From Georgenia daeguensis (GTDB taxonomy: Bacteria; Actinomycetota; Actinomycetes; Actinomycetales; Actinomycetaceae): a stretch of DNA of 64,000 nt. The notes under the pieces are model-generated. The model was not told the origin of the DNA. It was given only the letters and a program-made list of their open reading frames with translations, and searched no databases. Of this stretch, positions 58,936 through 64,000 are shown one piece after another; position 1 is the first letter of the stretch; each line of letters starts with the position of its first letter. A program made the translations under genes and the position numbers. The stretch covers positions 62,001 to 126,000 of the forward strand of contig NZ_BAABBA010000009.1 of assembly GCF_039537705.1 (NCBI RefSeq), given 5' to 3'.

Positions 58936-60426
58936 ATGAGCTTCCTCGACTACGCACCCGCGCCGGAGTCCACGGCGATCCTCAACCTGCGCGAGACCTA
59001 CGGGCTCTTCATCGACGGCGAGTTCGTCGACGCGGAGGGATCCTCGTTCGCGACGATCTCGCCCGCGACGGAGCAGCACATCGCCACGGTCTCCGCGGCC
59101 AACGCCGCCGACGTGGACCGCGCCGTCGCCGCCGCCCGCCGCGCCTACGACCAGACCTGGTCCCGGATGAGCGGCACCGACCGGGGCAAGTACCTGTTCC
59201 GCATCGCCCGCCTCGTCCAGGAGCGCTCGCGGGAGCTCGCCGTCGCCGAGAGTCTGGACAACGGCAAGCCGATCAAGGAGAGCCGCGACGTCGACGTCCC
59301 GCTCGTGGCGGCGTGGTTCTTCTACTACGCGGGGTGGGCCGACAAGCTCGACCACGCCGGGCTCGGGCCCGCGCCGCGGTCCCTGGGGGTCGCCGCACAG
59401 GTGATCCCGTGGAACTTCCCGCTGCTGATGCTCGCGTGGAAGATCGCGCCGGCGCTCGCGGCCGGGAACACGGTGGTGCTCAAGCCGGCGGAGACCACGC
59501 CGCTGACGGCGCTGCTGTTCGCCGAGATCCTCCAGCAGGCGGATCTGCCGCCCGGGGTCGTCAACATCGTCACCGGCGCCGGCGACACCGGGGAGGCGCT
59601 CGTCAACCACCCGGACGTGAACAAGGTCGCGTTCACCGGCTCGACCGCCGTGGGGCGAGGGATCGCACGGTCCGTGGCCGGGACGGGCAAGAAGGTCACG
59701 CTCGAGCTGGGTGGCAAGGCGGCCAACATCATCTTCGACGACGCACCCCTCGACCAGGCGATCGAGGGGATCGTCAACGGCATCTTCTTCAACCAGGGCC
59801 ACGTCTGCTGCGCCGGGTCGCGCCTGCTGGTCCAGGAGAACATTCACGACGACGTCGTCGAGCGGCTCAAGGACCGCCTGTCCACCCTGCGTCTGGGTGA
59901 CCCGCTCGACAAGAACACCGACATCGGCGCGGTCAACTCCGCCGAGCAGCTCGACCGCATCCGCACCCTCTCGCGCATCGGCGAGGAGGAGGGGGCCGAG
60001 CGGTGGACGGCGCCGTGCACGATCCCCGAGACCGGATTCTGGTACGCGCCGACGATCTTCACGAACGTCTCCACCTCGCACCGCATCGCCCGGGACGAGA
60101 TCTTCGGGCCGGTGCTGTCGGTGCTGACGTTCCGTACGCCCGCGGAGGCGGTGAAGAAGGCGAACAACACCCCGTACGGTCTCTCGGCCGGGGTCTGGAG
60201 CGAGAAGGGCAGCCGGATCCTCGCCGTCGCCGACCAGCTCCGCGCCGGCGTGGTGTGGGCGAACACCTTCAACCGGTTCGACCCAGCGTCCCCGTTCGGC
60301 GGCTACAAGGAGTCCGGCTACGGCCGTGAGGGTGGGCGGCACGGTCTCGCGGCCTACCTTGAGCCGTCGGCGGGCACGGTCGGGCTGACGTCGAGCGGAG
60401 CGACCACGAAGGAGTCGGTGCGATGA
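58936..60426 (+). CDS. Aldehyde dehydrogenase, probably for acetaldehyde from DeoC
   Basis: 496 residues, full-length NAD(P)-dependent ALDH. NAD site VIPWNFPLLMLAWKIAPALAAG; general base Glu257 in LELGGK; catalytic Cys291 in FFNQGHVCCAGSR. The residue two before the Cys is His where the family signature has Gln or Glu. The C-terminal TPYGLSAGVWS and FGGYKESGYGREGG are intact. The context after deoC suggests acetaldehyde as substrate, which is inference. Its stop overlaps the ATG of the next gene. Confidence 0.93.
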   Translation: MSFLDYAPAPESTAILNLRETYGLFIDGEFVDAEGSSFATISPATEQHIATVSAANAADVDRAVAAARRAYDQTWSRMSGTDRGKYLFRIARLVQERSRELAVAESLDNGKPIKESRDVDVPLVAAWFFYYAGWADKLDHAGLGPAPRSLGVAAQVIPWNFPLLMLAWKIAPALAAGNTVVLKPAETTPLTALLFAEILQQADLPPGVVNIVTGAGDTGEALVNHPDVNKVAFTGSTAVGRGIARSVAGTGKKVTLELGGKAANIIFDDAPLDQAIEGIVNGIFFNQGHVCCAGSRLLVQENIHDDVVERLKDRLSTLRLGDPLDKNTDIGAVNSAEQLDRIRTLSRIGEEEGAERWTAPCTIPETGFWYAPTIFTNVSTSHRIARDEIFGPVLSVLTFRTPAEAVKKANNTPYGLSAGVWSEKGSRILAVADQLRAGVVWANTFNRFDPASPFGGYKESGYGREGGRHGLAAYLEPSAGTVGLTSSGATTKESVR

Positions 60427-61277
60427 CCCGCCTGGCGGTGCCGAAGACGTACAAGCTGTTCGTCGGCGGGAAGTTCCCCCGCTCCGAGAGCGGGCGGACC
60501 TACGAGGTGACGACGGCGGACGGACGGTTCCTCGCCAACGCGTCCCGGGCGAGCCGCAAGGACGCCCGCGACGCCGTGCGGGCGGCGCGGTCCGCCCAGC
60601 CGGGATGGGCCGGGGCGACGGCGTACAACCGGGGGCAGGTGCTGTACCGGATCGCCGAGCTGCTCGAGGGCCGCAGGGCTCAGTTCGTCGAGGAGGTCCG
60701 CGAGACCGAGGGGGTCGCCGCGGCGGCCGCGGCGGCCCAGGTGGACGCAGCCATCGACGTGTGGGTCTGGTACGCCGGCTGGGCCGACAAGTACGCCCAG
60801 GTGGCGGGGAACGCCAACGCCGTGGCGGGACCGTACTTCAACCTCTCGGCACCCGAGCCGACCGGCGTGGTGGCGATCGTGGCCCCGCAGGACTCGGCCC
60901 TGCTGGGGCTCGTGTCCGTGCTGGCGCCGGCGCTGGTGCCGGGCAACACGGTGGTGGTCGTGGCGTCCGAGGCCGCGCCGCTCTCGGCCATCAGCCTCTC
61001 GGAGGTGCTCGCCACCTCCGACGTGCCCGGTGGTGTGGTCAACGTCCTCACCGGCTCGCCGGCGGAGATCACGCCGTGGCTCGCCGCGCACGCCGACGTC
61101 AACGCACTCGACCTCGCCGGTGCCGGGGCGCTGGACTGGGTCGACCTGGAGATCGCCGCGGCCGACACGCTCAAGCGTGTGCTGGCGCCCGTCGAGGGCG
61201 TGCCCGCGCCCTCGCTCGGCAGGATCACCGCGCTGACCGAGACGAAGACCGTGTGGCACCCCAAGGGCATGCTCTGA
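60423..61277 (+). CDS. Truncated aldehyde dehydrogenase-like protein lacking the catalytic domain
   Basis: 284 residues, ATG overlapping the ALDH stop. It aligns with the N-terminal NAD-binding half of an ALDH (KTYKLFVGGKFPRSESGRTY, AYNRGQVLYRIAELLEGR, VAIVAPQDSALLGLVSVLAP) but has no LELGG Glu and no catalytic Cys region. It ends around ETKTVWHPKGML. The expected length is about 490, yet the frame is clean and the RBS region normal, so it looks selected rather than decayed. Possibly a structural partner or regulator of the full ALDH; such short partners follow deoC-ALDH in other Actinobacteria as far as I recall. Confidence 0.85.
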   Translation: MTRLAVPKTYKLFVGGKFPRSESGRTYEVTTADGRFLANASRASRKDARDAVRAARSAQPGWAGATAYNRGQVLYRIAELLEGRRAQFVEEVRETEGVAAAAAAAQVDAAIDVWVWYAGWADKYAQVAGNANAVAGPYFNLSAPEPTGVVAIVAPQDSALLGLVSVLAPALVPGNTVVVVASEAAPLSAISLSEVLATSDVPGGVVNVLTGSPAEITPWLAAHADVNALDLAGAGALDWVDLEIAAADTLKRVLAPVEGVPAPSLGRITALTETKTVWHPKGML

Positions 61278-61309
61278 CAGTCACGGGGGTTGATGCCGCT
61301 GCCGCCTGA

Positions 61310-61355
61310 CACGGCGAGAAGCCGGCGCACAGGCGTGCGTCGGCTCCTCGCCGTG
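61310..61355 (+). terminator. Hairpin terminator after the deoC-ALDH genes
   Basis: CACGGCGAG and CTCGCCGTG form the base, GCCG/CGGC and CGCAC/GTGCG continue the stem across small internal loops, with an AGGC apical loop. It is 33 bases after the last stop. The following 115 bases to 61470 show no gene. Confidence 0.8.
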
Positions 61356-61470
61356 GTGGGCGGGTTCGCCGGTGTGAGGGTTCGCCGCCGCGACGGTGCG
61401 GCGTCAACGAGGGCGCGCGAGGGGTGGGGCAGCCCGGCCGGGGGCCCGACGGAGAATCCCTGAGGGGCGA

Positions 61471-63426
61471 TCAGAACGGAGGGTCGCTGCCGACGCCGGT
61501 GATCGTGGCCCACGGGTCGACGGCTTGCGGGGTGCCGGCGAGCGGGTCGGGGGTGTGGCGGTAGCGGTGACGCGTGCGGGCAGGGATCCAGAGCACGGTG
61601 CCGTCCTGCTCGCGAATGACGTCCCAGCGCTTGGTGGTCTTGAGGTTGTGGTGCCGGCGGCACAGCGGATGCAGGTTGCAGGCGCTGGTCTGCTTGACGA
61701 GGTGGGCGATGGCGGGGTTGTACGCAATGCGGTGATCGAGGTCGCAGACGATCGAGGGGCGGGTGCACCCGGGGAAGGTGCAGGTGACATCCCGAGCCCG
61801 GATGGTTCGGCTCAACTCGGCCCCGGGCCGGTAGGCGCGGGTGGAGAGGTCCTTGAAGTGGCCGTCCCGGTCGGTGAACAAGGCCCGCCAGGTGGCGTCC
61901 TGCGCGATCTCGCGAGCGAGCTCGGCCGGGATGGGCCCGTACCCGGCCAGGTAGCCGGCCTGCTCGTCCAGCCCAAGCAGCGTGCCGGCCCCGACGGTGA
62001 TCTGGGCCCCGGCACGGGCGGGGGTCCCGGTGGGCAGGGGGTGGCCGGCGAGGTCGACGCCGCGGTCCAGGACGGCGGTGAAGAGGTCGACGAAGGCGTC
62101 GGCGCGGACCTGGTCCCGGGTGCGCGGGTCCTGGCCGGGGTCGGAGTCGGCGACGGCGGCCTCGGCCAGGGAGTCGAGGGCGACCTTGACCGTACGGGCG
62201 GCGTCCGCACGCAGGAAGGCGGTGATCCAGGCCATCCCGTCAGCGGCCGGGGTCAGGGTGACCTGCCGGGCCGCGTGCTCCTTCTTGCGCCGCTCACGGC
62301 CCGCGTCCGGGTTGACCGACAGGGCCGCGGCCCGTATCCGCTGGCGAAGCTTAGGGCCGGAGACGCGGTCGGCGTCCTTGAGCAGGCCGGTGACCACGCG
62401 GCGGTGCTCACGCACGCTGAGGCCCGGCTCGGTCGTGGCGAGGATGTTGGCCTTGCGGGTATCGATGCGTCCGGTGGACAGGGCGTCGGCGACCTCCGGG
62501 TAGCTGTCCAGGCTGGCGGCGAGGTTGACCTTGGCCGACCCCACCGCGGAGGTGGAGCCCAGGCGGGCGCCGATCTCCGCCGCGGCCTGCTCTGCAGCCT
62601 TCGACGAGGTGCCCTGCCTGTCGGTCAGCTCCAGCACGAGCCGGGCCTGCCGGGCGATGGCCCACGACGCGATCCGCTCGTACCCGGCGATCGCCTCCAC
62701 CAGGGTCGCCGCTCCGAGTTCCCCGGCCACCAGTGGGGCCAGCAGGGCGGCGAGCTCGGCCCCGCCGGGCAGGGTCTCGAGGACCGTGGCCCCGACCGCG
62801 TCGGCCTCCCGGTCAACCAGTCCCCGCTCAAGCGCCTCCCTCAGTGCAGGGTCGTCCGCGGCAGGCGGCGCAGTGCTCGGCGCAGGGGCCGCACCGGTCG
62901 GAACCGCCGCCCACCACGGCACCGCCCCGCCATGAGCGGCGGAGCTGGCCGTGCCAGCTCGTGCGTGCGGGTCGGCGGGTGCGCCGGGGTCGCTGGCGGC
63001 GTCAGTGGGGGCGGGTGCTCCCGGGTCGGCCAAGGCGTCCGCGCCAGCGGGTGCGTCCGTGGGGGCGGGTGCTCCCGGGTCGGCCAAGGCGTCCGCGCCA
63101 GCGGGTGCGTCCGTGGCGGCGGGTGTTCCTGGGTCGGCCAACGCATCCGCGCCAGCACCCGCGCCACGTACGGGTCGGCCGGTCTCGCGCGCCGCGGTCA
63201 GTACGTCCGGACGTCGGGACGACAGGTACAGCTCGAACCGGGAGGAACCGTTCTCGACCACGACCGGGACAACCTCCGCGGCCGCCGCCCAGTCGGCCAG
63301 CACATGGGCGTAGAGCCGCTCGATCTCGGACACGAGGCCGGGCGAGGCGCTGGAAACCGCCTCGCCGCCCGCCGCACCGACCTCGTCCTCGAACATGTGT
63401 CCAACACTAGGGCGGACCGCTGACAT
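61471..63426 (-). CDS. DUF222/HNH endonuclease-domain protein
   Basis: 651 residues. The N-terminus carries a 54-bp-encoded repeat (residues 91-144) in an Ala/Pro/Asp linker, a DUF222 helical region (about 180-420) and a C-terminal HNH domain. The HNH core is CTFPGCTRPS, CDLDHRIAYN and NLHPLCRRHHNLK, with the Cys pairs and catalytic His of the 13E12-type family that is multi-copy in Actinobacteria. Function unknown; suspected mobile or restriction-type nucleases. ATG 63426 gives the longest form; Met11 (63396) is an alternative, neither with a clear RBS. Confidence 0.88.
   Translation of the reverse strand: MSAVRPSVGHMFEDEVGAAGGEAVSSASPGLVSEIERLYAHVLADWAAAAEVVPVVVENGSSRFELYLSSRRPDVLTAARETGRPVRGAGAGADALADPGTPAATDAPAGADALADPGAPAPTDAPAGADALADPGAPAPTDAASDPGAPADPHARAGTASSAAHGGAVPWWAAVPTGAAPAPSTAPPAADDPALREALERGLVDREADAVGATVLETLPGGAELAALLAPLVAGELGAATLVEAIAGYERIASWAIARQARLVLELTDRQGTSSKAAEQAAAEIGARLGSTSAVGSAKVNLAASLDSYPEVADALSTGRIDTRKANILATTEPGLSVREHRRVVTGLLKDADRVSGPKLRQRIRAAALSVNPDAGRERRKKEHAARQVTLTPAADGMAWITAFLRADAARTVKVALDSLAEAAVADSDPGQDPRTRDQVRADAFVDLFTAVLDRGVDLAGHPLPTGTPARAGAQITVGAGTLLGLDEQAGYLAGYGPIPAELAREIAQDATWRALFTDRDGHFKDLSTRAYRPGAELSRTIRARDVTCTFPGCTRPSIVCDLDHRIAYNPAIAHLVKQTSACNLHPLCRRHHNLKTTKRWDVIREQDGTVLWIPARTRHRYRHTPDPLAGTPQAVDPWATITGVGSDPPF
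62995..63156 (-). repeat. 54-bp tandem repeat, three copies, in HNH gene
   Basis: Three in-frame copies encode AGADALADPGAPAPTDAP with few changes. The repeat lies between the N-terminal segment and DUF222. Confidence 0.85.
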
Positions 63427-63576
63427 CGGCCGGCAGCCGAGTCAGACCTGTGGAGAAAGAGGCACAGAAGGCAAGAAAAGTCGGGGGCGCGCGACGAAGC
63501 CGGCACGGTGCGCGGAGCGTGTGCTGCCAGTCCTGGCGTCACGCACCCACCGCAGCGAAGCCGTGCCGGCCAGTGC

Positions 63577-64000
63577 CTACATCGCGACGACGCCCGCCAC
63601 GTCCGATCGCAGGAGTTCCATGCGCACGGCGGCGGTGTGCCGGGCGGTGCTCACGTCGGTGGTCGACGGTACGACGACCTCGAGGTAGCACTTGAGCTTC
63701 GGCTCGGTCCCGGAGGGCCGGATGATCACGCGGTCGCCCGCGGCGGTGAGGTAGAGCAGACCGTCCGTCGGCGGCAGGTCCGCGGAGCCGGCCGCCAGGT
63801 CCGTCGTCGTCACCACGGGCGACCCGGCCAGCGTGGCGGGCCCGTCGGCGCGGAGCCGCGCCATGGTGCCCGCGATGAGCGACAGGTCGGAGACACGGAC
63901 CGAGATCTGGCTTGTCTCGTGGACACCGTGACGCCGCGCGAGGTGGTCGAGGGCGTCCAGGAACGACTCGCCGCGGTCACGGAGCTGGGCGGCGAGGTAG
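63577..64000 (-). CDS. Phosphohexomutase (phosphomannomutase/phosphoglucomutase family), C-terminal part
   Basis: About 141 codons are visible; the gene continues past the right window edge. The part seen is the C-terminal phosphate-binding domain with VIIRPSGTEPKLKCYLEVV, the diagnostic motif of alpha-D-phosphohexomutases. In Micrococcales such phospho-sugar mutases often sit beside nucleoside-phosphorylase genes and could interconvert (deoxy)ribose-1- and -5-phosphate. The cluster upstream (deoA, deoC) would need that step. A phosphomannomutase supplying manC is the other choice. The active-site Ser loop is outside the window. Confidence 0.85.
   Translation of the reverse strand, partial: YLAAQLRDRGESFLDALDHLARRHGVHETSQISVRVSDLSLIAGTMARLRADGPATLAGSPVVTTTDLAAGSADLPPTDGLLYLTAAGDRVIIRPSGTEPKLKCYLEVVVPSTTDVSTARHTAAVRMELLRSDVAGVVAM

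Noticed and set aside
57799..60342. 847-codon minus-strand open frame opposite deoC and the aldehyde dehydrogenase gene
   Set aside because: Compositional shadow; the plus strand has clear enzyme signatures throughout.
60423..61277. Pseudogene call for the short aldehyde dehydrogenase
   Set aside because: The frame is intact, starts in an ATGA overlap and ends cleanly before a terminator, with no remnant of the missing half downstream; a conserved short form is more likely than decay.
1..64000. tRNA, rRNA, prophage, insertion sequence or defence island
   Set aside because: No cloverleaf-like segment, rRNA motif, transposase, integrase or phage structural gene was seen; almost all space is filled by housekeeping or catabolic genes.

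Overview
The window is 64 kb of very GC-rich DNA (clearly above 70% GC by eye) with GTG starts, stop/start overlaps of the ATGA and GTGA type, long low-complexity Ala/Pro/Gly linkers and Actinobacteria-specific families (DUF6350, DUF3017, PspC-kinase, DUF222-HNH, ClpX-type zinc finger). It reads as the chromosome of an actinomycete of the order Micrococcales; a Georgenia/Cellulomonas-like organism would fit, but that is inference. About 56 protein genes are supported, two of them cut by the window ends. I see no rRNA, tRNA, CRISPR array, insertion sequence or prophage.

Layout. 1-5.7 kb: end of a LigA-named membrane protein, then a divergent PspC envelope-stress locus (PspC/toast-rack protein and its small partner on the minus strand, PspC-histidine kinase and NarL-type regulator on the plus strand) and two small membrane proteins. 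5.8-10.7 kb: pcrA helicase and an OatA-like acyltransferase. 11-23.8 kb: central metabolism: sucCD, DUF6350 gene, purN, a ZTP riboswitch with purH, DUF3017 gene, a CNNM/CBS membrane protein, icd and mdh, plus one minus-strand ferredoxin-reductase-like flavoenzyme. 24-36 kb: starch and sugar use: a 1957-residue secreted amylase-pullulanase fusion behind a MalR-like promoter, then (minus strand) a sugar ABC importer without its own ATPase and an upstream ROK regulator. 36.4-41.2 kb: one-carbon metabolism: purU, a GNAT enzyme, a second ZTP riboswitch with glyA-folD, then xth. 41.3-47.7 kb: a ClpX-zinc-finger/HTH protein, a DksA-like protein, a DeoR-galT-galK operon, a 2H phosphoesterase and a GDP-mannose synthesis gene. 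47.7-61.3 kb: an M20 amidohydrolase and a long nucleoside uptake and breakdown cluster (BMP lipoprotein, ATPase, two permeases, cdd, deoA, a papain-like hypothetical, a small acidic protein, deoC, an aldehyde dehydrogenase and a truncated aldehyde dehydrogenase). 61.5-64 kb: a DUF222-HNH protein and the end of a phosphohexomutase.

How parts work together. The nucleoside cluster describes a complete route: import, cytidine deamination, phosphorolysis, probable sugar-phosphate mutase (window end), DeoC cleavage to glyceraldehyde-3-phosphate and acetaldehyde, and oxidation of the acetaldehyde. The two ZTP riboswitches put purH and glyA-folD under the same purine/10-formyl-THF alarm signal. The most interesting regulatory signal is a near-palindrome (TATCTCGACATCGAG-like) found at the promoters of all three TCA-cycle units in the window, sucCD, icd and mdh, which suggests a dedicated TCA-cycle regulator whose identity cannot be read from this window.
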